From assembly GCF_932526225.1 (NCBI RefSeq), contig NC_064044.1:5482747-5546746 (forward strand): a DNA stretch of 64,000 bases, written 5' to 3'. Shown in pieces: positions 46,801-59,431 of this stretch (position 1 is its first letter; every line of letters starts with the position of its first letter). Made by a program: the position numbers and the translations under genes. Source of the stretch: Nematostella vectensis (lineage: Eukaryota > Cnidaria > Anthozoa > Actiniaria > Edwardsiidae). The notes under the pieces are model-generated. The model ran no database searches and had not been told where the DNA came from. It saw only the letters and a program-made list of their open reading frames with translations.

Positions 46801-47842
46801 TGATATTTTTGAATTGTTTAATTGCACTTGCAGTAATATGTTAGGTATTATAATTTTTAAGTTAAGAATATTATCTGCATTGTATTTATATACCACGTTT
46901 GATTTCTAATAAAATGTGAAGTGGTACCAGTTCGTAGCAAGGAAGTCGTGAATAGCGCTTTACAGCAAGACTCACCTCTTACCTGTCAGCAAGTGTTAGT
47001 AAGACGTCACGTTTTGCGCATACGTGCTTTTTGTTCTTTGTATAAACTTGACATTTCGAGATAAACATAAATACCACACTCGAATAAATGGGCGGGCCTT
47101 TTTAAGTGAGTAATCACAGGCGATTTGTCCGTCTCTGATGCTTTTATTTGATTTGATTCAAGAATGAATGTTTTTAGATAATGAATTTTTTTAACACATT
47201 CGTTCGATCTTAGGGAGGTAGAGCTGGCTTTGCTGAGTAAAAGAAATGTTCATATACGACAAGCTGTAATTTTATTGGAAAATGAACAATATTCAATTAT
47301 TATTTTTTTTTTTTTTTTCACTATTGTCGATATGGAGACTCTGCAGAATCCGCTCATTGCCGGATTAGCTTGCTAGGGGCAATTATCCTAATTAAAGAAT
47401 AAAGATTAAAGAATAGAGACAAAAGAACTCCTTTGTAGAACAAAGATAATAGGAGACAAAGCAGGTGCGTAATTACTCCTTTATACGAAGGTCGAATACG
47501 TGACACAATTCTCACGAGTGCTATTTGATAATTTGTAAACTATCCGACACTGCATCCATTGTGTCATCGCATAAGATTGGGGATAAATTTGGCGATTCAA
47601 CAATGGTCTCAAAGCAATGGTCGCAGTGCGAATTGTACCAGGGTGGGAGGGAGGGTAGTTGTAATGCCACCTTTCCCCACCCCGCCACCTCAGCACTCAC
47701 GTGCTAATCACTCTGACCTTGGCATGCTTCCTCAGCTTCTGTAGTTAAGCACACTGGGTTAATTTATTAATGGTTGTAGATCTTATAAGCGCTGACCGTA
47801 ATGTATGCAGCGCGAATAGTTCCGCTATTCAATACCGGAGTG
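43867..47842. other. spacer between gene A and gene B, copy 2
   Basis: Non-coding, AT-rich. The first part is the probable 3' UTR of gene A. The last 400 bases contain the gene B upstream region and a copy-2-specific insertion (47301-47379). Confidence 0.65.
47301..47379 (-). mobile_element. short retroposed fragment with poly(A), copy 2 only
   Basis: On the minus strand: CCCCTAGCAAGCTAATCCGG onward, ending GACAATAGTG followed by about 17 A. It is flanked by CAATTAT on both sides (47294-47300 and 47380-47386), a 7-bp target duplication. Copies 1 and 3 lack it. Its last 29 bases (47319-47347) are the exact inverse of 47901-47929 in the gene B leader. Confidence 0.65.
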
Positions 47843-47849
47843 TATAAAA
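47843..47849 (+). promoter_or_regulatory. TATA box of gene B copy 2
   Basis: TATAAAA 118 bases before the ATG; same sequence and distance in copy 3. The upstream GCGAATAGTTCCGCTATTC forms a small hairpin. Confidence 0.65.
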
Positions 47850-47966
47850 AGCCCAGTGTTGACTTCACGAATTGTATCTACAAGGCTTTGGCTTACTCCA
47901 TCTGCAGAGTCTCCATATCGACAATAGTGAAACAAAACGTCTTTTAAGAAAGCTTTGCGTACAAAG

Positions 47967-50900
47967 ATGCAGTTGGTGCTTGGCTTGCTTGCCCTGTCTT
48001 GTGCAGCGGGCCTGCAGTCTGCTGAAGGTAGTGTGCAGTCTTTACATTTCTTAAGTTTCTCCTGGATAGTTTAAATCTTTCTAAACCGTTGCCAAATTGC
48101 ACCTCGGCCTTCACGCGCGGCCACAGAAAAATATTCCGTGCCAACGGAAAAAAATACCGTGGCCACGAGAAATAAATCCGTGTCAACCGAAAAAAAAACC
48201 TTTCAACGCCCGTGCCCACAAGTTAGAAAACCTAAATTTACGTTTTCCCGTGGACGGCCACATATTCGAAAAGAAAACCTTTCCGGATAACCCGAAATAA
48301 GAGCGGGCTAGCAGGCTACTTTTAGTAAAAAAAGGATAACAAGTATACAACAGGACTGTTACATTGTTACAAGTGAGTCATGTAATTTTTGTGAGGTATG
48401 TCATTCTTTGGAATCTAGCGAGGTATTTTCTATTTCATTCTTTGGCAGGTGCAAAGTACGATGTGCTATCCTGCAATTCCTTCAACTTAGCGAATAACCA
48501 ATACGAACAAAATGCAGACCACGGCTCATGGCCAGCCAGCGGCTTCTGTCGTGCAATTCGTAACCAGATCCTCCCTGACGGCGCACACTATTCCTACGAG
48601 GCTTCGGTGTCGCTGTATAACGCGAGGGGGAGGGGCGGGGTGAATTTTGGTCATCTTGGATTGGCTTACAATGCGCTGGATGCGAACAACTTCGATTTCG
48701 TATACTTTCGGTAAGTGCATCTTTATATACCCATTTAAAAAAATTGGTAATGATTAGTGCAAACGGCAAATGTCGATTGGAGTTGGAGTTCCACTACTTC
48801 TAAGTACTATGTCTTATATGGTATCATATTATATATATATATATTTTTATTATATTTAAAGGCAATGGATTTATAGCTCTTGCATAGCTAGAGTTTTTTT
48901 CAGTCGTGGAACTGCCATTTGCCATTCGCCGGTTGCACTGACAACGTTTTTCTAATTAGATTCATGTGCAGATTATTGATATTGCAAACTGTTTACTTTG
49001 ATTGTATTTTTAAATATGATGGCATGTTTCGTTATTATAATATCTTTGATAATTATTGTGCTGGTGATAAAGGGAAATTATTTTGTTAAAAGAGCAACAA
49101 AATATTAAAGAATGATAGCTCAGTGCCAGCTTAAATAATCTATACTTTTCGATTTTTTAATCGTTCCAGTCCTCACTCCTCTGGGGGCTGCTTCCAAACT
49201 GGTTACGTCATCAACGGAATCCCAACATTCCCCGCGGACTCAGTATCCAGTGCTTGCCCAAGCGGACCTCCGAGGGGTGGAGCATGGTTCCAGGCAAAGG
49301 TTCTCGTCCAGGGTACCAAAGCTCGCATATTCCTGGACAACAAGCTAATCCGAGAAGTTTCTACCCATTACCGACCATATGGACGCGCAGGCGTCATCGT
49401 CGCGAACGGTTACAAAAATGTTATCTACTTTAAAAACTTCGAGATAAAAGGCATCTCAAAATCCTACCCCTTCCCGGCGAGGTCTTGTATGGCGACACAC
49501 ACTCTTCCTGGATATTACTTGCTGGACGCGGACCATGGCTCCTGGCCGCGAAGCGGGTTTTGCAGAACATTACTTAAACCTGCTTTACCTGGTTCCTCTT
49601 ATCGGGTGTCGGCGAAGTTCTTGAATCTGATCGGGCGTGACGGTGTTAATTTTGGACATCTTGGACTGATGTTCAATGCAAAGGACATTAACAATTTCGA
49701 TTTCGTCTATTTTAGGTAAGTCGAGACGGCGATGCGCTTTTATTGATAAAGATATTTAAAATATCTCGCATGATAGCAGCATTTCAACAAAACATTTTTT
49801 ATGTCAAGCAAATTATTGGACATTTCATGTGCATAATTTTTACTTTCAGTTTGCACTCACAGACTTGATGAGTTAAATTTATTTCAAAATGGTCGCCTGC
49901 AATGTTACGTGAATGGGAATTCTCGACGTACACATTTTTTGGTAAAAAAAAAGGAAACAATGATTTTAGCGAACTCCAAAAAATATTATCTTATGTCAAC
50001 ACTTGTCTCCTTTTTAAATTCTGACGATAACAATCATCTACTCATCTTCAGGCCACACTCTGCTGGGGGCTGCTATCAAACAGGACATGTCGTCAACGGG
50101 GTCCCTAATCTTAGTGGTGCTTCCTCAGGGCCATGCTCTGGTGGCCCCCCATCAGGCGGAAAATGGTTCAGCGCGCATGTTGACGTCATCGGAACACGCG
50201 GCAAAATCTTCCTCGGAGAGATCCTGGTAGCGACTATCACAACCCATTTTCCCGCCAAACTACAAGGCGGTGTCATCGTTGCCAATGGTTACAAAAATGT
50301 CATATACTTTAAAGAGTATAAAATGAAGAAGCTGTCGGATGGGCTCCCATTCCCTTCACGGTCTTGTCGAGCCACGTTACGAGGGCCTGGGTACTATGAG
50401 CTGGATGCTGCGCATGGCACGTGGCCTGCTAGCGGGTTCTGCAGAGTGCTCATGCCAAAAAGTCTTCATACTAAAGAGTACAGTGTGTCTGTTGACTTGT
50501 ATAACGTGGTTGGCTGGAAAGGCGTTAACTCTGGGCACTTGGGTCTCATGTATAACGCCAAAGACATTAACAACTTTGAATTTGTGTATTTCAGGTGAGT
50601 GCGACAAATTTGTTTTACTCCATTTTCACGTGCGCATCACATGCCCAATACAGAACAATTACGTGATTATCACATGATAGAATAACCATAGCCAGTATGA
50701 AGCGCGCTGGCAGTTGCCTCGTTCTATAGCAAGATCGTGAATAAAAAACTCTGTCTCACTTCGCACTCGGGCTTTTACACCTACAATGCCTTTGCCTTGT
50801 TACACCTTTTGATTAGAGCTCACAAAATGGTTATGGATGCATCACATTGTTGATATAGTCGAATGAGCCCCTCTGACAACACTTATGTCAAACGCAATAA

Positions 50901-52929
50901 CCACTTTCCTCCCCACGTGCTTGTTACCCTTTTACACGTGATGATCACGTGTACTCTCTTATCTCAGACCCCATTGGGTGGCCGGTTGCTACCAGACCGG
51001 ATATGTGAAGAATGGGGTTCCTGTGTTTGACAATCTCGCAGTTAACCGCCCGTGTGTTAATGGACCACCAAAAGGACAGACTTGGTTTACTGCAAAGGTA
51101 AGTACACTTGTGTGTCATGCAACTATGCCACTACATTGTGATATTTAGGAAATATGTGGTCGGATCCCCTAATACTTTCCTTAGAAACCGCTGCTGATAA
51201 GGGTAGGATAACATTCTTGAAAGTCATTTGGGGCTTAAATCAGGGGCGTAGGCAGGGCAAAGGGGGCCCGGGCCCCCCTTCTCAGGCCCGAACCCAGGGG
51301 GGGGTGCAAGGGGTGCGAACGCATTCCATCCCCATCCCCTCCCCTCCCCACACAACAGCCGAAGGTCCACTTTGGGTTATCAATAGACGTGCTATCTGTA
51401 GACAACACTTAAAGCATAAGCTTGATCACTCTCGTAGCCAAATCCGACAATAAACTTTCTGTGGATATACTGCAAAGGTATATAAAATTGCTTTTTGTGT
51501 CCTCCCCCCCCTCCCCCCGGAAGGGAAAAACTAGGTCCATTTTTTTTTTTCGGATTTCGCACCCCCCAAAGAAAAATCCTGGGTACGGGCCTGCTTTTAG
51601 CAGCCAAAAATACAGTTAATGTATGAAACATTATCTAAAACACAAGAGACAATGCCTTGAAAAGGCCTTTTGGGCCCACTCCTGTTAAAAATCCTGGCTA
51701 CGCCGCTGAAAATGCTTTCACACTAAGCGCAAAATTTATCAGGTGTGAAGCCTTTAAATGGGGAATGGAATTGCTTTCACGTATCGCTAAAGCCTTGATA
51801 TAATTCGTTTCAGGTCAGTGTTGAAGGAGCATCGGTAAAAATCTACAGAGATAATGTATATCTCAGCTCAGTCCCTACGCGCTTCCCTCCCACACCAAAA
51901 GGTGGTGTCATTGTCGCCAATGGTTACCAGAACGTCATCTACTACAGAGACTTCAGACTCCGCCCACTCAACCAGCCAATACCGTTCCTTACCACTCAGT
52001 GTATTAGTGCAGCTCGAAAAGGCAGCGGTTATACACTTTATGGTACAAACGGCGCATGGCCTGGGAGCGGGTTCTGCCGTGCGCTGTACGACGAGGTAAT
52101 TGCAGGCTCAAGTTATACAATATCTGCTGATTTCTACAACGTTCGCGGAAGGTCTAGTAGCCAGTTTTCTGGAGTTGGACATCTTGGAATAATGTTCAAC
52201 GCAAAGGACCTGAACAATTTCGACTTCATTTACTTCAGGTAAGGCCTATTTACCGGTCCAAAAAGTGGTTGTCTTATTTCAACTCCTGTCACTGAAATTT
52301 TCATGGCTAATGTTATAACAAAACTCACTCCTTTCTTATTGTTTATCATTGAAAATACAGTGATTTATTCGCATGGAAACTTCAAAATAACAATCTAGGA
52401 ATAAAGTATGATATGCTTTAGATATTTGATTTAAAATATCTTGATTACTTACTTGAATTAGCCGATGGAAATGGATGCTTTGTGTGAATCGACATTGAGC
52501 GGGATCCTAAAATAGCGGCGTGGAGCCATTTAAGCCAGCCAGTAACTTTTGCGGTAGATCTTTGTATCCCTTGGTTCAAGAAAGAGATCATCCTAGATAG
52601 TCGCAGTCTTGAATCATACTAACTTGTGTGTCTTCATTGTGTGTTCCAGACCCCACTGGGTCAACGGCTGCGTACAACCCGGATATGTCCAGACCAATGT
52701 CGTCCACACTACGTCCACGTTCCCATGCTCTAACGGCCCTCCCGCCACAGGAACCTGGTTCAACATCAACGTTGTCGTGACCGGAAGTCAGGCTCGTGTC
52801 TATAGAGACGAAGTTCTCGTGCGCACCATTTCCGGTCACTTTTCCGCTCTTGCAAGTGGTGGCGTGGTCGTTGCCAATGGTTATGACAACGTTATTGAAT
52901 TCAAGAATTTTAATGTCGTGAAAAACTAG
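47967..52929 (+). CDS. secreted four-unit repeat-domain protein (gene B), copy 2, intact
   Basis: Seven exons: 47967-48027, 48449-48710, 49170-49715, 50052-50594, 50968-51097, 51814-52238 and 52650-52929; 2247 nt, 748 residues, no breaks, all GT/AG. Exon 1 is a signal peptide (MQLVLGLLALSCAAG). The rest is four tandem units of roughly 180 residues. Each unit has an A half (HGSWPxSGFCR, then VNFGHLGLMYNAKDxNNFDF) and a B half (GGCYQTGYVxNGVP, C-x2-GPP-x-GG-x-WF, GGVIVANGYKNVIYF). The strand pattern and conserved Cys suggest a disulfide-bonded LamG/concanavalin-like jelly-roll, an inference only. Exons 3 and 4 begin and end in phase 2, fitting growth by exon duplication. Extracellular adhesion, matrix or lectin roles are possible; I do not recognise the family. 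Confidence 0.9.
51241..51708. mobile_element. hAT-like MITE in gene B intron 5, copy 2
   Basis: Duplicate of 10905-11361, with CAGGGGCGTAG/CTACGCCGCTG ends. Confidence 0.7.
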
Positions 52930-53020
52930 GCATGCAGTTGTAATGGTACTTGGCCCTAGCCTTTAGTACAAATATTAAACAAAAAGAAACCAATCCCGAA
53001 CGCAGTTTTTTTTATCCATG

Positions 53021-53160
53021 CACCACCCCTTCACCCCCTTCCCCCCCTTCACAACCTTTCACGCCTTCACCCCCCTTCACCCCCCTTCACCCACCTTCAC
53101 CCCCTTCCCCCTCTTCACCCTCTTCACCCCGTTCACCCCGTTCACCCCCTCCCCCCCCAG
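53021..53160. repeat. C-rich minisatellite downstream of gene B copy 2
   Basis: Repeats of CCCCTTCACC and variants; rearranged relative to 12661-12890 and without its hairpin. Confidence 0.8.
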
Positions 53161-53866
53161 TGAATTCCTCCTCCCTCCACTCAAAAAAAGGGATGTAAGT
53201 GCGCTCATCCATATAAAGAATAAACGGTCTTCCAGGAGCATTGAACATGCAATTTTGCGAATTTATTTCTTAATTACCATCATCGTTATCATTTCCTTGA
53301 TGGTAATTTTTAACGACTCTTGACTAACAAAAGGCATACAATGGCGTAAACTTTTTCCCACGCAAAGGTGAACGTTGACATAAAAATAATAATAACAAAT
53401 AACGACAGATCTTTAAGTCGTTTAGCACAAGATAAAGTTGATTAAACTAAAATAATTCAGTATCGATCAATATTTTATTAACCTATAAATAAACACAGTC
53501 CAAATATAATGATACTATGATTGGGCTTATTATAGCCAAATTGCACTGTAATAAATGTTCTTTACTTCATATTTGGTTGGTGGTAAGGGGCCACAGGGAT
53601 CCCAAAACAAATAATATTATAACAGCACTTACACGTCACATGAGTTTTAAGGGTTAATTCAAGCCAAAATAAACACAGAAATGGCTGTACTCCTCACGAC
53701 AGAGAACGACTAAAAAAAATTGTCGACCTAGTGAGTTCAAAGTATTCTACATTTGATATACACCTTTTGCTTATCATTAACGAGAAATACGCATTCATTT
53801 TAGCCAAAATTTCAAACATTGACGCCGATGTACTGTCATTTAAGCGATAGTAAAATCATTTGAACT
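53161..53866. other. AT-rich non-coding stretch
   Basis: Nothing recognised. Confidence 0.4.
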
Positions 53867-56691
53867 AATATATAGATTTAGGCACTGCCTAAAAGCGGAG
53901 CCAGCATTGAACACCTTCTGTGTTGACTGATTGAGGTATTTTTTGGGGATCTAGGATCCTGCTCTTTACTGAGATTTATATATTGTACCAACCAAATGGA
54001 TCCAGGCCTTATTTAATAATTTAAATTATGCAGTACATCAAAGTTAAAAAAAACACAATTCCTGGTGTGAATATAGCTGTCAAAGTTGTCAAGAGTCTAA
54101 TGGTAAATTCTTATGTCCAATCATAGAAGTTTATAAATATATTTTTTTTATTAAAAACAATACTCCAACAAGCTTTGCCCTTGTGCAGAATAGGTCATGG
54201 ATGTAACAGCATTCCACAGATTTGAAATAATATATTCAGACTGTTTAGATGCTATACTGTACTTCTTATGTATTGATTTAGTGGCGATTCTCTCCTTCAT
54301 TGGACCGAATATTCAGAAAAATGTCTGGAAATTAAAATAAAAAAATATATCTCCTTTCATGCATTACACATTGGTGCACCCACCATTTACCATATAGTGG
54401 CCTTGTTGTTGGTGGCCTACTCCAAAATGAACGCAATGAAGAAAAAACAGATTGATTTTGGAAGCAAATCCTAAAAAAAAAAAAAAAAAAAAAAATCTAA
54501 GGCATCACTGACAGTGCTAAAATGCTAACTTCTAATTTCAAACCAAACCCTTTCATTGATCTATGTTTGGGGTAGAGAGGAAGGAAAGAATATCAATTGA
54601 CTAAAAAATAGTTGACGGGGGAGGAGATATAAAGGGAATTGACTCAACTTGAAAGGTTTGCTGAAAAAAATATAGCAAATTAGTGTGTGACATCCGTAGT
54701 CAGTAGAAACATTATAAAATAATTTGATTGAGCATTTCTTGACATTTCCCCTTTCCCATTATCTTAACCCTTTCATCACCACAGGCCTCTAAAGAGGCCA
54801 TATCTATGCTATCCAAGCTATGTGAACAGAATTTTATTATTGAAAAAGAACAAGGTTGTTGCTTAAGTGTTATAAAGTTTAAGTATCTTGCCCTAAAAAA
54901 ACTCTTTCCTTAATAAAAGTTTCATTAATGTACATTTGTAAAGCTACATTCTGACAAGCTTTGTCCTTGCGAAGAACAAGTAATGGATGAAACAGTATTT
55001 CAAAGATAGAATATAGTGTCAGACACAATTTTAGATAAGATGCAATACTGAAGTTTTAATGTACCATTTTAAGTGGTGATTTTCCATCCCCATGGGAATT
55101 AATATCTACAAAAATATACATCCAGTAATGCATTATATTTTGGTGTTTTTAGAAACCCTGGATCCAACCATTCCAATGAAATAAATCTAAACCTTTAAAA
55201 TAAATGTAATGGAAAAGGAAAGGAAATCCTAAAAAGAAGATATAAGTGAAAGTACTAAATGAAAATTTCTAATTTAAAAATCAAATCTGTTTATTAATTT
55301 ATTTTTGGTGTAGAGGGGAAATAGCAAAGAGCATCAATTGCATAAAAATAGTCAACAGGCAGAAGGATAGGAAGAAATATGACTCTTCTTTAAATGTTTG
55401 AAAAGAAAATATAATAACAATAATGTGATAATTATATTCAGTAGTTTCCTAAAATATCCCCTTTCCCATTATCTTTATGTTAATAGAAAACTGTTTTCGT
55501 TACAGATTTATTATTTAAAAAGCAAAATTATGTTTTTAGTTTTATATAATATAAGTATCTTGTTCTAAAAAAACTATTGAGTGTGTACTGCTGAATCACA
55601 TAGGTAATGCCCTAGTCATTTGAGCCCCTTCCCTTATGGTCCTGGGGAAGTCAGGGGTTAATGTGGGGTTTTAGATTACTTTTTAATCAGAATATATCAA
55701 GAGGGGTGGTGGTATTGACTGTTTTTGACTCTTAACTTGGAAACAGGCTTTTATTAAAGTCTAATCCCCCACCCTTTCCTGGGACCATGTGTGTGGGGGT
55801 ATCAAATGACTAGTGAATAAGAACTCCCTACTGTCTTTCAGACATGTCTTTCAAGACATGGTTTTCAATTCTCATGTCTTCCAGTCTTTAGCATTCATCT
55901 TGGCCCTCAGGTAGTCCCTGGTTCATAAAAGAGTAACATTTCTTCAAAAACAATCTTTTCATCAAGACATTTATAATCCGACTAATTTCCACAAATATTT
56001 GAAAAAATTATAATAAACACATGAGATGTAAGATTCAGACAATAACAATACATATTGGCAACAGGGGTTAAATTTTGTTTTGTTTTTATCCTCGGTAAGG
56101 AAAATTTCTCTTGTAAGTTGAAAAAGTTGCTGTATTTTCTAAGGATATGTATCTTCTTAGGACTAAGAGCACAGGATATAAAGACAAGAACGGTCTTCTT
56201 TACCAGTATATGACAAATGCAACACGATATTGGTTAGCCTTTATGAAATATTTCAACAAGAATAAAGATAGAACAAAGAATGTCAAAACAAAAGGTGTTA
56301 ACTTTTCCCTTGCTCTGTGCTTGTATTTAGCCGCCATGAGTGAGGCCTGGGAGTCGCGCGGCTGACTGACTGGCTGACTGACTGGCTGGCTGGCTGGTGA
56401 GTGACACCACAGGGTACCCGCGCAATGACCACAAAACCAAGTCGCATAGTTATACCATATTTCTATACCTATGGAGCTCCGCGCGCGGCCTACGGCCGCG
56501 CCGGCTCCGCTATAAAATGGCTAAAGATGTCCATAGCTTACTGAAACTTTTCAGAACACGCATTCTTTCCTCTTGTCACCCTCTCAGTTATAAAAAGGGT
56601 TTGTGTCTAGAGAGATGGCCTACGCCCGTTGAGAACAAATCCCTCACTTGCCACGTTCTAAGCCGAGATCCGCAACTCATTCTAGATACGG
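53867..56691. repeat. repeat X, inverted copy without the Polinton
   Basis: Reverse complement of 16140-16845 plus 31042-33188. The Polinton is absent and AACAAA occurs once at 56272-56277, the pre-insertion target. It lacks the 288 bp corresponding to 16530-16817 and has an extra GC-rich palindrome (GCGCGGCCTACGGCCGCGCC) near 56481-56505. It ends at AGATACGGTT, where duplication copy 3 begins. Confidence 0.88.
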
Positions 56692-59307
56692 TTTTTTTTT
56701 TGGTTAACTTCTGCGCCTTTTATCCAGCTTTTGTAGGCCTCCTGTATTTAACATCCCCGTAGTTTTAGTACTAGATATATATCATCAAATTCCAGTGGCC
56801 GCTTTCTGATTCGCTGTGCTGGTGTTCGCAAGGAAAATAGAATCTTGTCTTTTGGAGCGCGAAAAGAGAGACTAGTACATCAGCTCAGCGAAATATAAAA
56901 AGAGGCCTCTAATAGCAAGGAAATAATCAAACTGACCAAGTACAATTGCAAACCCTTTGTATAGTAATGATAATATTTTAGATCTTTGTACATTTATATT
57001 TTAATTATGAAAAAGTAATGTTTAGAATATAGTTATTGCCTTGACATTTGTGCATTGCATATGCGCTTGAACATATTGTATGATTCTTAAAACACTCCTT
57101 CAAATCATCCTGTGTTGTTTGATTGTTTCGGAGCTAGCCTTTTCGGGTTCCCTGTGGTTGCGTGTAACTGCTGCAGAGACTGCGTGATGGCCTCCTACAC
57201 CGTCCGTTTTCGGACCCAACATCTGTTGATCAGTTTTATTTTTTTTCGTTTGTGACAATTTTGTTTTGGTTTTTGTTTATCTTTAAAACTATTTTAAAAC
57301 CCCATATCAAACATATTCCCCACGGATAGTGTCCTTCGTATAAGGCATTGCCTTATATGGGCATTGATGCCCATATTTAGAAGAGCTAAAGTTTTTCCGC
57401 TCCCTTATCTCCAAAAAACATCGTGAAAAATGCTGATTCCTTTCAATTTAAGACTCGAGGCAAAAGTGTGTCAAAAAAACTTTATCGCTTGGTCAAATCT
57501 TTATCACACAAGTCTTGAAAAGCCCTTAGACCCAGGCCTCCAAGAGATTGGCCGAGCGAGATTTAAGGTCACCCAAATATTGATATGTAAGCGGTTTAGA
57601 GTTTCTCTAGAGGAAATAAACCCCTTCCTGGGCCACAATTCCCCTAACAAACACACACAAGGCTAATAAGGCAATGTTAATAGCTTTATTGAGAAAACAT
57701 TCTATATTTCATTTTCCCGAAGGATCAAGAGAGAATGACCCATATCCCGGTTCACCTGTGGTGAACGTTCTAAAATGCAGAATAAAATTGCGCTCATAGC
57801 AACAACCTTATTATTGCTATTGATCATTAGCGTAATTCTCTTCCTAATAATTCATTAATTCTTATATACACTAAAATTTAAGAACTTCGTTAAGAACATA
57901 TTTAGCCTATATTCAGCATATTTAATATAGCCACCAGGATTTTACCTACCGGGACCGGAATTTTGCGAAAATAACGGCCGGAAAACGAGAATCGGGCCTC
58001 CCTACATGACCCCGTAGAAAGGAAGTCGAGAATAAATGCTTTCCAACGTAACAACGTGCAGTTGGAAAGCGTTTTTGTTACGGTTCTGAGTATGTGTTAT
58101 CACATTACGTGATCTTTTGTTTAAATATAACAACAACTTTTTATTTTGTAAGATTACGTAACTACTTTAGCACTACATATCGTATATATACGATAGAGAT
58201 ATGATAATTATTTCATCTCGCATGTTGGACGCTAGTACCACTGTGTAACCAAACTTCATGGTATATAATATTAATGACTTAATTCTCGAGGCTATATAAT
58301 CAACGCATTCGGTCGAGGAATACGTTCCCGGGTTTTTTGCCTATAGAGTTTTATCCGGGTTTTCGTATCGGGCGTGTGATTTTGAAGTTGTATTTTCATA
58401 AGATTATTGATATTTTTGAATTGTGTAATTGCACTTGCACTTAAGTAATATGTTAGGTATTATAATTTTTAAGTTAAGAATATTTTCTGCATTGTATTTA
58501 TATACCACGTTTGATTTCTAATAAAATGTGAAGTGGTACCAGTTCGTAGCAAGGAAGTCGAGAATAGCGCTTTACAGCAAGACTCACCTCTTACCTGTCA
58601 ACAAGTGTTAGTAAGACGTCACGATTTGCGCATGCGTGCTTTTCGTCCTTTGTATAAACTTGACATTTCGAGATAAACATAAATACCACACTCGAATAAA
58701 TGGACGGGCCTTTGTAAGTGAGTAATCATAGGCGATTTGTCCGTCTCTGATGCTTCTATTTGATTTGATTCAAGAAAATGTTTTTAGATAATGAATTTTT
58801 TTAACACATTCGTTCGGTCTTGGGGAGGGAGAGCTGGCTTTGCTGAGTAAAAGAAATGTTCATGTACGACAAGCTGCAATTGTATTGGCAAATGAACAAT
58901 ATTCACACCTCGACACAAAGAACGAGAAGAATAGAGACAAAAGAACTCCTTTGTAGAACAAAGATATTAGGAGACAAAGCAGTTGCGTAATTACTCCTTA
59001 ATACGAAGGTCGAATACGTGACACAATTCTCACGAGTGCTATTTGAGAAGTTGTAAACTATCCGACACTGCATCCATTGTGTCATCGCATAAGATTGGGG
59101 ATAAATTTGGCGGTTCAACAATGGTCTCCAAGCAATGGTCGCTGTGCGAATTGTACCAGGGTGGGAGGGAGGGTAGTTGTAATGCCACCTTACCCCACCC
59201 CGCCACCTCAGCTTCACACTGTGTTAATTTATTCATGGTTGTAGATCTTATAAGCGCTGACCGTAATGTATGCAGCGCGAATAGTTCCGCTATTCAATAC
59301 CGGAGTG
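56692..59307. other. spacer upstream of gene B copy 3
   Basis: Matches 45396-47842 and 6541-8500. Contains a roughly 290-bp insertion (about 57303-57592) absent from the other copies. No gene seen. Confidence 0.65.
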
Positions 59308-59314
59308 TATAAAA
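59308..59314 (+). promoter_or_regulatory. TATA box of gene B copy 3
   Basis: TATAAAA, 118 bases before ATG 59432. Confidence 0.65.
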
Positions 59315-59431
59315 AGCCCAGTGTTGACTTCACGAATTGTATCTACAAGGCTTTGGCTTACTCCATCTGCAGAGTCTCCATATCGACAATAGAGAAACAA
59401 AACGTCTTTTAAGAAAGCTTCGGGTACAAAG

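Larger units (their letters stand above)
38850..53040 (+). repeat. segmental duplication, copy 2
   Basis: Direct copy of 1-12760. Differences are few substitutions, homopolymer changes, and an extra roughly 1.4 kb at about 47457-48858 that holds the gene B 5' exons. Confidence 0.95.

Noticed and set aside
56147-56365. 72-residue frame spanning the empty target site
   Set aside because: Lies in non-coding repeat X; the frame is not kept in the other copy.
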